Positions 9,074 to 18,758 are shown, counted from the first letter of the stretch. The stretch is 64,000 nucleotides of DNA from Aureispira sp. CCB-QB1 (GCF_000724545.1 NZ_JHBV01000041.1:1-64000); one strand, 5' to 3'. Translations and numbers: made by a program. Notes: generated by a model not told the origin, from the letters alone.

Positions 9074-9805
9074 CTAAAAATGTACGGGATAAGCTTGTTT
9101 GGTTGCAACTCTAGGCATTACTGCCAACCCTACACTAGGAACATAGTTCTGTGTAACAAAATTATATTCTACTCTAGGCTCTATTCGCATGCTTAAATCA
9201 TCACTAATATCAAATCGCATTAAGTGAGCATCTACAAAAGCATCAATAATTGTCAAGCCATAAAATAATGTCAAACCTATTAAAAACAATTCTGCACTCT
9301 CTTGAGCATTGTCTCTATAAATTTTCAAACTCAAAGAATCTGCATCTGGTGCCCGATAACACTTGTCATTGGTTTGATCGTTTTGATCAACAGTATGCAA
9401 ATAAGCTTTTCGAAAACAAGCATATTCAGAATAGTTGGCTACAGTAAAGTATCCTAATGCCCCTAGCCCACCATACACAATTGGCAATTTCCAATATCGG
9501 CGATTGTAAATTTGCCCTGCCCCTGGTATTAATGCTAATAGGGTCGCTGTTTTCGGGTTATGATTTTTAGGGAGCGTACTAAGGAATTTTTCTCGGCGAG
9601 CTTCTTTTTTATATTGCCTTTGTCTTGCCCGACTTTCTCGTAAAAACTCGGAATTATCAGTGGTATTGATTTCTTGAACGATTGAATCTTGTTGTGCATA
9701 AGTAAGATTGTTTTGACTAATAAATAAAAGTAATACCCAAAGACTATGCCTCCAATAATTACGCTTTTTACAAACCACCCATTGCAAGAAATTGATCCCA
9801 AACAT
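9074..9805 (-). CDS. DUF5683 membrane protein
   Basis: A 243-residue protein. The N-terminus has a hydrophobic segment ending LTYAQQ (residues 20-39), a signal peptide or anchor. A charged linker rich in Arg and Lys follows. The DUF5683 core begins at KTATLLALIPGAGQIYNRRYWKLP, continues with a short hydrophobic helix (IVYGGLGALGYF) and ends around FYGLTIIDAFVDAHL. The core resembles the TM2-like GAGQIYN fold common in Bacteroidota envelope proteins. Function is not established for the family. The upstream gap contains the terminator of the neighbouring peroxiredoxin gene, so it is transcribed separately. Confidence 0.8.
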   Translation of the reverse strand: MFGINFLQWVVCKKRNYWRHSLWVLLLFISQNNLTYAQQDSIVQEINTTDNSEFLRESRARQRQYKKEARREKFLSTLPKNHNPKTATLLALIPGAGQIYNRRYWKLPIVYGGLGALGYFTVANYSEYACFRKAYLHTVDQNDQTNDKCYRAPDADSLSLKIYRDNAQESAELFLIGLTLFYGLTIIDAFVDAHLMRFDISDDLSMRIEPRVEYNFVTQNYVPSVGLAVMPRVATKQAYPVHF

Positions 9806-9996
9806 AAATATTTACGTCATTTTGATTGTTATAAAACAAGTTTTTATCCCTTGAACTCTAAGTATAGGTAACAAAGAAACGCAAAAGTAAGGATTTATCA
9901 ACAAGGATTAACACTCTTTAATAGAATATTGATGCGCAGTAACTAATAATAGCATACCTTTAACTTCCCAACAATACAAAACAAAAATTAGTTCTC

Positions 9997-10038
9997 CTAT
10001 TTTCTTAGATTACATCATAATGTAATCTAAGAAAATAG
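9997..10038 (-). terminator. Rho-independent terminator of the peroxiredoxin gene
   Basis: A perfect 18-bp stem (9997-10014 with 10021-10038) has a 6-nt loop. Read on the minus strand it follows the stop codon at 10051 and is followed by a T-rich stretch (AATTTTTGTTTTG). Confidence 0.85.
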
Positions 10039-10050
10039 TCATTGGAGCAA

Positions 10051-10542
10051 TCAGGTATATATTTTAATTGCTTCCAAGGCTTTTTTTACATGTTCTTTAG
10101 CCTTTATATCAGCATGGTATCTAAAAACTAGTTTTCCTTTGGCATCAAAAACATACGTAACACGCCCCGACACCAATCCCAAAACGCCTTTGGGTACTGC
10201 AAATAAATTTCGCACTGCATTATTCGAATCACTTAATATATCAAAAGGCAATTGATAGGCTGTTGCAAACTTTTTATGCGATGCCGTATCGTTGTGACTA
10301 ATCCCAATCACCTTTACATGATACCCTTCAAAATCATCGAACCGATTTCGAAAAGCACAAGCTTGGGCGGTACAAATTCGTGTAAAATCATCTGGATAAA
10401 AATAGATAACAACAGGCTGCCCAATCCAATCTCGACTATGCACCAATACTTCATCTTGGTTTTTCAATGAAAAATCAGGCAAATTATCTCCAATTTCTAT
10501 TTCTTTCATTTCTATATAGTTTTCTAATATTTTTACGCTCAT
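10051..10542 (-). CDS. Peroxiredoxin, BCP/AhpC-TSA type
   Basis: A 163-residue thiol peroxidase that would reduce hydroperoxides in the cytoplasm. The peroxidatic motif PxxxTxxC is present as PDDFTRIC (Cys57). The presumed resolving Cys62 lies five residues later, the BCP/PrxQ arrangement. Other family landmarks are GDNLPDFSLKNQDE at the N-terminus, YHVKVIGISHN, and the FAVPKGVLGLVSGRVTYVFDAKG strand pair. The motif differs from the usual DDTPGCT in having F and RI around the active-site Thr. The second Met (residue 12, start near 10509) aligns with typical BCP starts and is an equally good initiation site. It is a single-gene transcript with its own terminator. Confidence 0.87.
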   Translation of the reverse strand: MSVKILENYIEMKEIEIGDNLPDFSLKNQDEVLVHSRDWIGQPVVIYFYPDDFTRICTAQACAFRNRFDDFEGYHVKVIGISHNDTASHKKFATAYQLPFDILSDSNNAVRNLFAVPKGVLGLVSGRVTYVFDAKGKLVFRYHADIKAKEHVKKALEAIKIYT

Positions 10543-10840
10543 CTAGTTTGTATTTTTTATACAATCCTAATCGAATTTAGTTCAAGTTGATTTACAAAAT
10601 TAACAAAGAGGCTTCTTATTTTGCTTTTATCCCTCCATTACTCTGTTGAAAACACGCAGAAGTAACACCGTAGCCAAACAAACAAAGTTAGCAATATTAC
10701 TAGTCTCAATTCCAATAAATTACTATCCACAACTTAAAATCCACAAAATCCATCTTTTCAATAGTTTTTTTGTATTTTCAAAATACTCCTGACTATCCAA
10801 GATACGTTATTCATTTTTACAATCGTCCCAAACAACGACT

Positions 10841-13840
10841 ATGCGACAACTTATACTCTTAGCATTTCTTGTCCTAAATTGTCACTCCTTAGCACAATCG
10901 CCCATCGACAACTTATTGGTAAAAATAGAGGATGCAAGTTCACAAGATAATCATTCATTAGTTGTAGAACTTTCTCTACAATTACAGCATCTCAACCCTC
11001 CAGATAGTGTCCTAATGGATGTGCTCTATTATCAAGCTCAACACGCGCAAGCACTAGGAGACTTTGAAACAGCTAACCATAGTTATTTGGCATTATTAGC
11101 TCTCATAGAGACGATACATGGAAAAGCCTCTATGCTTTACATATGGAACTTGGAGGATTATACCATGATGCTGTATCAATCAGGACAACAAGAAAAAGTT
11201 GTTACTTGGTATCAAGAAGCATTAACTACAGCTAAAGCCAATCAGCACTATTTAGAGTATGTTTACCTTGGTTATAGTTTGGGGGCTTATTATGAATTGA
11301 TTGGTGCCATGACGTATGCCATTCGCTCTTACAAAGATGCTCTGCAATTTGTTCCCAAATCAGGAGAAGAAAATGCTACCATCCATATTATGATTTTGCG
11401 TAGTTTGGCTCGTGTACTAGAAATTCAGCACCGTTACGACCAAGCAGAATCTCTATATAAAGAAGCCATCCAACTAGCCAAAGATACACTCCAAGAAAGT
11501 GACCCTAATCGATATATTTTAGTTAATGATTTTGGTATGCTCTATTTTTTTACTCGTCGATACAAAAAAGCATTGCCTCATTTCGAATACCTCAAACAAT
11601 TAATAGACAGCAAAAAAATTCCCATAGATTTCAACACAAGTTTACTCGCTAACTTAGCAGATTGCTATGCTCATTTGGGACGTTATAAAGAAGCAGAGAA
11701 TATCTATTTACAAGTTGAAGAAATAGAACGGACAACTATCGAAGACTCTTACTCCAACTACCCCGTTACCATTTCAAGAATGGGAGATTTATATGCTTTT
11801 CAGGGGCATTATGAAAAAGCCCGAACATTTCACTTACGTGCCATTGACTTGGCTAAAGAATACTTTTTGCCCCAAAATCTTTACTTATTTTATAACATGG
11901 AGCAAGCTTACTTATTTTTTGAAAGCATCAAAGATTGGCAACAAGTTCAAGCAATTGCTTTGGACTGCTTTAGAAGCAATTGCATGGATAGTATTGCTAC
12001 GCCCAATATTTTGGAGAACATCCAAAAACTGGCTCAAGAACAAACCTTTGCAACGATGCCTTATGCTCTAAAATCATTAAAAATTGCTAGCAAGAGTTAT
12101 TGGGAACGCTATTCAATAGAAAAAGATATTGATTTGTTACATCATGCTTATAATTTGCAGTTGGCTACTCGACTCATTCTACATCGACTCAAAAATTCAT
12201 TTTCAACAGAATGGGATAAATTAGAATTACTGTCTACTATACAAGAAATATCCGAACTAGGAATTCTAATCTCGCAAGCCTTGTATGAAAAAACAGGGGA
12301 TCTTGTTTACCAAAATAGTGCTTTTGATTTTCTGGAAAATAATAAATACGTTTTATTGCAAGAGGCATTGCAAAACAAAGAAGCAAAAGTATTTGGGAAT
12401 TTACCAGATTCTTTGATTCAAAAAGAAGAAGCTCTTGAACAAGGGCTGTTAATTGCTAAAACAAAAAAGATAAATGCGACAACTGCCCGTTCAAAGCAAA
12501 AAGCAATAGAGGATTACAATCGCATTTTAACAAAAATTGATCAATTTAAAATTAAACTACAAGAGCAATACCCTGCTTACTATGAGTACAAGTATGTTTC
12601 TAAAAAATTTTCTATCTCAGACCTACAAAAACAGCTGGACTCCTCAGAACTGCTTATTGAGTATTTCATTGGCAAAGAACACGTTTATATTTATTCTATA
12701 GATCATAAGAATGTTTATTATAACACCTTGCCTATTACTCAACAGATGATCAAAAATCAAGTAAAAAAATTCAGAAAAGTATTGTCTAATTATCAATATA
12801 TTCTAAAAAATAAAGACGCTGCTTTGCAAGAATACAAAACCTTAGCCTATTGGTTTTATAGTCAATTGGTGGCACCAGCAATAGACCCCTCTGGTAAGAA
12901 AGAACATTTGATTATTATACCTGATGGGTTACTGGGGCACTTGCCTTTTGAAGCTTTTTTAACTGTCGTTCCCAACCAAACTTCGCCACTTGATCAATTA
13001 ACTTTCTTGCTTCAAAGTCATAAAATTAGCTACGCTTATTCGTCAAATTTACTATCCAAAAATGTTTCCAAGGTTTTTCATAATTCTCAAATATTAGCGA
13101 TGGGTGCAACCTATACAGCCCTTCCTCCTAAAAATAACTTGAATCGAAGTGTAGAGTTGAGCAAGCTCAGAAAAAATTTGGCTCCGTTGGAAGCTATTAG
13201 TCACGAGCTAGAAGCACTAAAACCTATTGTACAAGGACGTTATTACTATGGTGAAGCTGCCAACGAAAAAACATTTAAAGCAGAAGCAAGCAACTATGCC
13301 ATCTTACACTTGGCAATGCATGGTATCTTAAATGAAAAGCACCCGATTTTATCTTCCTTAGCCTTTACTGAAGATGCAGATCCCGATGAAGATAATTTTT
13401 TACAAGCTTTTGAAATTTCTCAAATGAAACTAAATGCAGCACTAGTTGTCCTATCTGCTTGTGAAACAGGCTATGGAAAATTCAAACAGGGAGAAGGTAT
13501 TCTATCTTTAGCCCGTTCTTTTATGTATGCTGGTGTGCCTTCAATGGTGGTCTCTCTTTGGCAAGTCAATGATGGTAGCACCTCTATCATTATGAGTGCG
13601 TTTTATAAAAATTTAGCAGAAGGTATGGACAAAGCAGCAGCACTTCAAAAAGCTAAATTGGACTATATTCACCAAGCGCAAGGAGTAACAAGACATCCTG
13701 CTTTTTGGGCTCCATTTATTCAGCTTGGAGATGCTAGTCCCATTCCATTACAGGCAAAACGATTTCCATGGTGGTTATTAGGAACCATCGGGGTCTTATT
13801 TGCTTTATTCTTTATTTGGCGTATAAAACGAGAACAATAA
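10841..13840 (+). CDS. Exported TPR-CHAT caspase-like protein with C-terminal membrane anchor
   Basis: A 999-residue protein with a signal peptide (residues 1-19, ending LAQ). A long TPR array covers about 40-400 (for example YDQAESLYKEAIQLAK, YKEAENIYLQVEEIE), followed by a helical region with coiled-coil character (about 470-600). The CHAT protease domain covers about 640-965. The caspase-like dyad is intact: His827 in LHLAMHG and Cys874 in VLSACETG. The flanks GEGILSLARSFMYAGVPS and SLWQVND are standard. One transmembrane helix (about 973-993, LLGTIGVLFALFFIW) and a basic tail end the protein, so TPR and CHAT would face the periplasm. Tetratricopeptide-CHAT fusions are common in Bacteroidota and largely uncharacterised. 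No substrate gene is adjacent. Proteolytic activity is inferred from the dyad. Confidence 0.88.
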   Translation: MRQLILLAFLVLNCHSLAQSPIDNLLVKIEDASSQDNHSLVVELSLQLQHLNPPDSVLMDVLYYQAQHAQALGDFETANHSYLALLALIETIHGKASMLYIWNLEDYTMMLYQSGQQEKVVTWYQEALTTAKANQHYLEYVYLGYSLGAYYELIGAMTYAIRSYKDALQFVPKSGEENATIHIMILRSLARVLEIQHRYDQAESLYKEAIQLAKDTLQESDPNRYILVNDFGMLYFFTRRYKKALPHFEYLKQLIDSKKIPIDFNTSLLANLADCYAHLGRYKEAENIYLQVEEIERTTIEDSYSNYPVTISRMGDLYAFQGHYEKARTFHLRAIDLAKEYFLPQNLYLFYNMEQAYLFFESIKDWQQVQAIALDCFRSNCMDSIATPNILENIQKLAQEQTFATMPYALKSLKIASKSYWERYSIEKDIDLLHHAYNLQLATRLILHRLKNSFSTEWDKLELLSTIQEISELGILISQALYEKTGDLVYQNSAFDFLENNKYVLLQEALQNKEAKVFGNLPDSLIQKEEALEQGLLIAKTKKINATTARSKQKAIEDYNRILTKIDQFKIKLQEQYPAYYEYKYVSKKFSISDLQKQLDSSELLIEYFIGKEHVYIYSIDHKNVYYNTLPITQQMIKNQVKKFRKVLSNYQYILKNKDAALQEYKTLAYWFYSQLVAPAIDPSGKKEHLIIIPDGLLGHLPFEAFLTVVPNQTSPLDQLTFLLQSHKISYAYSSNLLSKNVSKVFHNSQILAMGATYTALPPKNNLNRSVELSKLRKNLAPLEAISHELEALKPIVQGRYYYGEAANEKTFKAEASNYAILHLAMHGILNEKHPILSSLAFTEDADPDEDNFLQAFEISQMKLNAALVVLSACETGYGKFKQGEGILSLARSFMYAGVPSMVVSLWQVNDGSTSIIMSAFYKNLAEGMDKAAALQKAKLDYIHQAQGVTRHPAFWAPFIQLGDASPIPLQAKRFPWWLLGTIGVLFALFFIWRIKREQ

Positions 13841-14164
13841 CGCTCAATAGGACAAAATTTAGACAATTGCTTTTTATCATTCCCTTGAAATTGCATAGTA
13901 ACAACAAACCGAGTTGTGCAAGCCTACGTAACAAAGCTAATGAAGCAAAGCGATCTCACGAAATACCACGCAGTAGCAGCGCAGCTAATCAATAAAGTAT
14001 TATTTTATAGCGATTAGAAGATATTATTACAAATTGGTTTTATGAATTCAATTAAGTATATTTGAGACCGAAATAATATGAATAGTCCTTGAAACGACTA
14101 TTATACAAATGACATCACATAATATCCATGAGTATTCTCTAGGACAAAAATAAAGTAAGAACAT
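13841..14164. other. 324-bp intergenic region with repeat-module remnant
   Basis: Between the CHAT gene and yebC. The part 13898-13992 resembles the insert modules of the dispersed repeat family (ACAAACCGAG, CTCACGA, ACCACGCAGTAGCAGCG). The rest is unstructured AT-rich leader. Confidence 0.5.
13898..13992. repeat. Remnant of the dispersed repeat-insert module
   Basis: It shares the short blocks ACAAACCGAG, CTCACGA and ACCACG(C/A)AGTAGCAGCG(C/T)AGCTAA with the module at 39082-39240. The flanking 140-bp palindrome is absent here. Confidence 0.5.
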
Positions 14165-14872
14165 ATGGGAAGAGCGTTTGAATATCGCAAAGCACGCAAA
14201 ATGAAGCGTTGGGGACAAATGGCAAAAGTATTCACTAAAATTGGTCGCGAAATTGCCTTAGCAGTAAAAGAAAGTGGTCCAGATCCAGACAGTAACCCAA
14301 AACTACGTTTGGCTATTCAAAATGCCAAAGTAGCCAATATGCCTAAAAAAAATGTAGATGCTGCGATTCAAAGGGCATCTTCTAAAGACGCAGAGAACTT
14401 AGAAGAAGTGGTCTATGAAGGCTATGGTCCTCACGGTATTCCATTTATCGTCGAGTGTTTGACCAACAACACCACTCGTACAGTCGCTAATGTCCGCTTT
14501 TATTTCTCCAAAGAAAAAGGCTCTTTGGGAACAAGTGGTTCTGTAAGTTTTATGTTTGATCGCAAAGGTGAATTCATCTTTGACTTAGGAGATCGTGACA
14601 TGGACGAATTAGAGCTAGAACTAATTGACGGGGGTGCTGATGAAATTGATATTTCAGATGGAAAAGCTTACGTTTACACCGCTTATGAGGACTTTGGAAC
14701 CATGCAAATGACGCTAGAAAACTTAGGAATTGAAGTAGAAGAAGCTTCTTTACAACGTTTTCCTCAGGTTACAAAAGAGTTAAGCGAAGAAGAAAAACAA
14801 GACATCGAAAGTCTGATTGAACGTTTTGAAGATGATGAGGACGTACAAAAAGTTTTCCACGGAATGGCTTAA
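14165..14872 (+). CDS. yebC: YebC/PmpR-family protein
   Basis: A 235-residue member of the YebC family, full length for the group. It begins MGRAFEYRKARKMKRWGQMAKVF, the Bacteroidota form of the basic N-terminal helix. It continues with NPKLRLAIQNAKVANMPKKNVDAAIQRA and VYEGYGPHGIPFIVECLTNN, then TVANVRFYFSKEKGSLGTSGSVSFMF. All three family domains are present, and the acidic C-terminus (EDDEDVQKVFHGMA) is typical. These proteins were long annotated as transcription regulators; later work points to a role in translation at the ribosome. The gene has its own terminator and an A-rich leader (AAAATAAAGTAAGAACAT) instead of a Shine-Dalgarno site. Confidence 0.95.
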   Translation: MGRAFEYRKARKMKRWGQMAKVFTKIGREIALAVKESGPDPDSNPKLRLAIQNAKVANMPKKNVDAAIQRASSKDAENLEEVVYEGYGPHGIPFIVECLTNNTTRTVANVRFYFSKEKGSLGTSGSVSFMFDRKGEFIFDLGDRDMDELELELIDGGADEIDISDGKAYVYTAYEDFGTMQMTLENLGIEVEEASLQRFPQVTKELSEEEKQDIESLIERFEDDEDVQKVFHGMA

Positions 14873-14901
14873 GACTTTTTCAATATCTTTTAATATTGAC
14901 C

Positions 14902-14934
14902 AATAGCGACAAGGCACTATACTTTGTCGCTATT
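14902..14934 (+). terminator. Terminator hairpin of yebC
   Basis: AATAGCGACAA (14902-14912) pairs with TTGTCGCTATT (14924-14934), an 11-bp stem. The following T-richness is modest (TGCTTATTTGCC). Confidence 0.65.
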
Positions 14935-15045
14935 TGCTTATTTGCCTTACTCTATTTTTATTAATGTCAATCAATAGCAGTCCTCTACGCTCCTGTTATG
15001 TGGTCTGAATAAGCAGTAATTTTAACAAAACTTCATAATAAAACA

Positions 15046-15816
15046 ATGCTCAAAGAACTTTTGGACGAAAAAGTGGCTCTTTTTAATTGTCCTAAATTTA
15101 TTGAAGACGATCCCATCAGCCTTCCTCACCAATTTAGTCAGTTGCAAGACATAGAAATCATTGGTTTTTGGGTAGCTATGTTGGCTTGGGGAAAACGGAC
15201 TATGATTATCAACAGTGGTCGAAAATTAATCGACCTAATGGATGGTGCTCCTTATGACTTTATAGTCAATCACGAGGAGAAAGATCGAGAAAAGTTTTTG
15301 AATTTTAAACACCGTACCTTTCAACCTTTAGATACGCTTTATTTTTTGGAATTCTTACAACAGTTTTATCAAAAAAACACTTCTTTAGAAACGGCTTTTA
15401 GTCAACATCTTACCGAAGAAGATACCACCATAGAAAAAGCCTTAATTGGTTTTCACGATCTATTTTTTTCGTTGCCAGATGCTCCCCAACGTACTAGAAA
15501 ACACATCGCAACTCCTAAACGAAAATCTACTTGTAAGCGTTTGTGCATGTTTTTGAGATGGATGGTTCGACAAGATGACAAAGGGGTTGACTTTGGGCTT
15601 TGGAAAGAAATTTCTCCCAGTCAATTATTAATGCCTTTAGATGTACATGTTGATCGAATTGGTCGTCGCTACAATCTTATCCAACGCAAGCAAACCGATT
15701 GGAAAACAACCTTGGAACTTACTGATAACCTAAGAGTTTTTGATAAGGACGATCCTGTAAAGTATGACTTTGCATTGTTTGGAATTGGAGTCTTAGAAAA
15801 AGATACTTTTGGTTAA
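15046..15816 (+). CDS. TIGR02757 (DUF2400) family protein
   Basis: A 256-residue cytoplasmic protein of the TIGR02757 family. Recognised landmarks are the N-terminal DPISLPHQF, the segment EIIGFWVAMLAWGKRTMIINSGRKL, the Arg/Lys-rich RKHIATPKRKSTCKRLCMFLRWMVR, and the C-terminal QLLMPLDVHVDRIGRRYNL followed by a conserved KYDFALFGIG. The fold resembles the helix-hairpin-helix DNA glycosylase superfamily, and a DNA-repair role is often suggested, but activity is unproven. The gene lies 57 bp upstream of the ADP-ribosylglycohydrolase gene and could be cotranscribed with it. Confidence 0.85.
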   Translation: MLKELLDEKVALFNCPKFIEDDPISLPHQFSQLQDIEIIGFWVAMLAWGKRTMIINSGRKLIDLMDGAPYDFIVNHEEKDREKFLNFKHRTFQPLDTLYFLEFLQQFYQKNTSLETAFSQHLTEEDTTIEKALIGFHDLFFSLPDAPQRTRKHIATPKRKSTCKRLCMFLRWMVRQDDKGVDFGLWKEISPSQLLMPLDVHVDRIGRRYNLIQRKQTDWKTTLELTDNLRVFDKDDPVKYDFALFGIGVLEKDTFG

Positions 15817-15873
15817 AATCAATAACATAGTTTGTTGCTATAAACTGTAGTACTTGCTAAACTCATAAAACTC

Positions 15874-16812
15874 ATGACTCAATATAATTTTGTAACAAAC
15901 AGCCTTTTGGGAGTAGCGATTGGAGATGCTCTAGGTGTTCCTGTTGAATTGGTTTCTAGAAATTTTTTAAAGAAGCATCCCGTTCTAGACATGACTGGTT
16001 TTGGCACTCACAAACAACCTAAAGGTACATGGTCTGACGATAGTTCTTTAACCTTTTGCTTAGCAGAAAGCCTTTGCAATGGTTATGACTTACAAAACAT
16101 AGCCCAATCCTTTATTAAATGGCTTCAAAATGCACACTGGACACCTAACAACCAAGTCTTTGATGTCGGTCATGCTACATCAAAAGCGATTGAAAAACTA
16201 ATCCAAGGGGTATCTCCTTTAAATGCAGGTAGTACTCAAGAGAATGATAATGGAAATGGTGGCTTAATGCGCATCGTCCCTCTTGCGTTTTATCTTAAAG
16301 ATTATGATATTAAATATCGATTCAACATTGTAAAAGAGGTAACAGGAATCACTCATGCGCATCTACGTTCCACCTTATGTTCTTTTCTTTATATTGAAAT
16401 ATGCCTTCAGCTCTTAACAACCGAAAATAAGCGAGAAGCCTATTATGAAGCGGTTTATAATGTCAATGAATTTTGTAAAAATAGCTATGAGTTAGAAAAA
16501 GAAAGTCTTCATCTAAAAAGAGTTTTAGATTATTTAATCGAAGATATTCCCGAAAACGAAATTTATAGTAGTGGCTATGTAGTTCATTCTTTGGAAGCAG
16601 CCATTTGGTGTTGGCTAAAAGAGGATTCCTATTCAGATATTGTATTAAAAGCGGTTAACTTAGGAGATGATTCCGATACAACAGCAGCCATAGCAGGCGG
16701 TTTAGCAGGGCTTCACTTAACAGATGGTTTTCCTAATAATTGGCTTCATGCTCTAGCTAAAAAAGATGAAATCATACAATTGGGCAACCAACTATATTCT
16801 AAGTATTTTTAA
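15874..16812 (+). CDS. ADP-ribosylglycohydrolase family protein
   Basis: A 312-residue all-helical hydrolase of the DraG/ADP-ribosylglycohydrolase family, which removes ADP-ribose from protein or small-molecule acceptors using two Mg ions. The metal ligands are visible: GDALGVPVEL near residue 15, GTWSDDSSLTFCLAESL near 50, and NLGDDSDTTAAIAGGLAG near 265. GNGGLMRIVPLAF and THAHLRS are further family blocks. No mono-ADP-ribosyltransferase, nitrogenase-regulatory gene or macrodomain is adjacent, so the substrate is unknown. It ends 23 bp from the convergent AraC gene. Confidence 0.93.
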   Translation: MTQYNFVTNSLLGVAIGDALGVPVELVSRNFLKKHPVLDMTGFGTHKQPKGTWSDDSSLTFCLAESLCNGYDLQNIAQSFIKWLQNAHWTPNNQVFDVGHATSKAIEKLIQGVSPLNAGSTQENDNGNGGLMRIVPLAFYLKDYDIKYRFNIVKEVTGITHAHLRSTLCSFLYIEICLQLLTTENKREAYYEAVYNVNEFCKNSYELEKESLHLKRVLDYLIEDIPENEIYSSGYVVHSLEAAIWCWLKEDSYSDIVLKAVNLGDDSDTTAAIAGGLAGLHLTDGFPNNWLHALAKKDEIIQLGNQLYSKYF

Positions 16813-16835
16813 GGTGCATCCCTATTTCTAGAACC

Positions 16836-17693
16836 CTAATTTTTCTTTCTAAACGCGGAGGGTCTACAACCTTTGTGTTTCTTAAATGTATTACTAAAAT
16901 GTGCGGCATCTGTAAATCCTAGCTTCTCTGCAATTTCAGATATTGTATAGCTGCTCTGTTGTAATAAGCTTTCTGCCGTCTTGAGTCGGGTCTCTATGAT
17001 TAGCTGTTTGATCGAAAATTGGGTATGTTTTTTTATAAAAATACTAATATAGTTTTCTGATATAAAAAACTTGTCGGCAATCGCTTTAAGGCTTATTTTT
17101 TCTTTTTCCATAATATGCTGTCTTATATGCGACAATATCTTATTTATTTTTTCCTCCTCTTTAAAAACAGCTTGTTCTGATGATGGATTTTTTACATGTA
17201 AATTGCGTACAATGATTAACATCATAGACTGAAAAATTCCTCTCAAAATTTGATAGGTATACATTCTTTTGGTAGCATACTCTTCCTTTAGTAAAGCAAG
17301 CAGTTGAAATAGCTTTACTCGATCGTTCTCAATACATATAATATCTTGCGGAATTACATTCGGACTATATAAAACTTGCTCAATCGTTTTTTCCCATATT
17401 CCTTTTTCCTCTTTGTTCACTTGCTCTAAGAATAACTGTTCTGTAAATTGAATAAATTCAAACGTAGTTTTTTCTACAATTTCAAACAAATGCTCATCCT
17501 TTGGAGATAAGAAAAATATATCTCCCTCTTTGTAAGGAAATAGCACACCATTCATAGATTGTTTTCCTTTACCTTTTTTGATAAAGATTAACTCATAAAA
17601 ATTATGTGTGTGCATGGGAAATTTCCATGCGTCTAACTCAAGAGTAAATATATTTAGTGCATACCTAGTGTAAAATCGCTTTGCCATACTCAA
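16836..17693 (-). CDS. AraC-family transcriptional regulator
   Basis: A 285-residue regulator. The N-terminal half is a cupin-like sensing domain (HTHNFYELIFIKKGKGKQSMNG...YKEGDIFFLSPKDEH, residues 24-66). The C-terminal 95 residues hold two helix-turn-helix units: LKAIADKFFISENYISIFIKKHTQFSIKQLI and YTISEIAEKLGFTDAAHFSNTFKKHKGCRPSAFR, the latter being the canonical AraC signature. It is divergent from the deacetylase/Old Yellow Enzyme pair across a 102-bp gap, so it most likely controls that pair. The inducer is unknown. Confidence 0.93.
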   Translation of the reverse strand: MSMAKRFYTRYALNIFTLELDAWKFPMHTHNFYELIFIKKGKGKQSMNGVLFPYKEGDIFFLSPKDEHLFEIVEKTTFEFIQFTEQLFLEQVNKEEKGIWEKTIEQVLYSPNVIPQDIICIENDRVKLFQLLALLKEEYATKRMYTYQILRGIFQSMMLIIVRNLHVKNPSSEQAVFKEEEKINKILSHIRQHIMEKEKISLKAIADKFFISENYISIFIKKHTQFSIKQLIIETRLKTAESLLQQSSYTISEIAEKLGFTDAAHFSNTFKKHKGCRPSAFRKKN

Positions 17694-17795
17694 AGATAGT
17701 TTTTTACAAAAATAGCATGGTTTTTTACAAAATAAAAAATAATATTTTCGCTGAAATTTGAGCTATTAATACTTAAATCAACTAAAATTACTCTT

Positions 17796-18758
17796 ATGCA
17801 GTACCATTGGAAACACTCTTTTATTCTAATTCTATTGATAATTATAAATAGCAGTTGTTCAAAAGAAAAAACAAACACGACACCAACAAACACGACAACT
17901 CAATACTGGCCCAATCAAGCACAATTAGTTGTTTCTTTTTCGATGCAATTTGAAACAGGAGGACAACCTATGGGAGCCGAAAGCCCATTTTCGGGAAATC
18001 CTCTCCCTCCAAACACCGTAGACCTACCTGCCGAAAGTTGGTTTAGATATGGAGCTAAAGAGGGCATCTATCGGATGTTAAAACTTTGGAAAAAACACGA
18101 TATCAAGGTTACTTCTCACGTAGTTGGGGAGGCAGCTATAAAATATCCTGATGTAGCAAAAGCTATTGCTAATGGTGGGCATGAAATTGCAGCCCATGGC
18201 ATTGCTTGGGATGATCAATGGAATTTGAGTTATGAAGAAGAACTGGAATTTATAAAAAAAGGAATTGATACCGTAGAGAGCATCACAGGACAAAGGGGAA
18301 TTGGTTATAACTGCAACTGGCTTAGAAGAAGCCCTAATACCTTAAAGGTCTTACAAGAACTTGGTTTTCTATACCATATAGATGATTTAAGCAGAGACGA
18401 ACCATTTATTACCAATGTACGTGGAGAAAAATTTGTGGTTATGCCTTATACCCTAAGGAATAATGATATTGTCAATATATCGGGTAAAAATTGGAGTCCA
18501 GAGCAATTTTTGGCACAACTAAAAGCAGAATTCAACCAATTGTATGAAGAAGGCAAACATCAGCGACGAATGATGAGCATAAGCCTACACGATAGAATTG
18601 GAGGAGCTCCCTCCATTGTCAATGTTGTGGATGAATTTATTGAATATGCCAAAACTCATAGTGGTGTCGTATTCATGCGCAAAGATGAAATCGCCCGCAT
18701 GGTAAAAGAAGACCCTAAAACATTATTAGATGATTCTGAACTAAAATATAATAGATAA
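17796..18758 (+). CDS. Polysaccharide deacetylase-like lipoprotein
   Basis: A 320-residue lipoprotein (lipobox INSSC, Cys21) with a NodB-type deacetylase fold. Visible are AQLVVSFSMQFETGGQ (first strand, where classical enzymes have TFDDG), IKVTSHVVGEAAIKYPDVAKAIANGGHEIAAHGIAWDDQW with the HxxxxH pair, and a C-terminal MMSISLHDRIGG. The missing TFDDG aspartates place it closer to the PuuE/HpPgdA-like subgroup than to classical chitin deacetylases, so the chemistry is uncertain. Its TAA stop overlaps the ATG of the next gene (TAATG), which indicates translational coupling with the Old Yellow Enzyme gene. The AraC regulator is divergent. Confidence 0.85.
   Translation: MQYHWKHSFILILLIIINSSCSKEKTNTTPTNTTTQYWPNQAQLVVSFSMQFETGGQPMGAESPFSGNPLPPNTVDLPAESWFRYGAKEGIYRMLKLWKKHDIKVTSHVVGEAAIKYPDVAKAIANGGHEIAAHGIAWDDQWNLSYEEELEFIKKGIDTVESITGQRGIGYNCNWLRRSPNTLKVLQELGFLYHIDDLSRDEPFITNVRGEKFVVMPYTLRNNDIVNISGKNWSPEQFLAQLKAEFNQLYEEGKHQRRMMSISLHDRIGGAPSIVNVVDEFIEYAKTHSGVVFMRKDEIARMVKEDPKTLLDDSELKYNR

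Noticed and set aside
10841-13840. CHAT protein as part of a defence or CRISPR-linked system
   Set aside because: It has a signal peptide and membrane anchor, and no CRISPR, gasdermin, TIR, nuclease or NTPase gene is adjacent.
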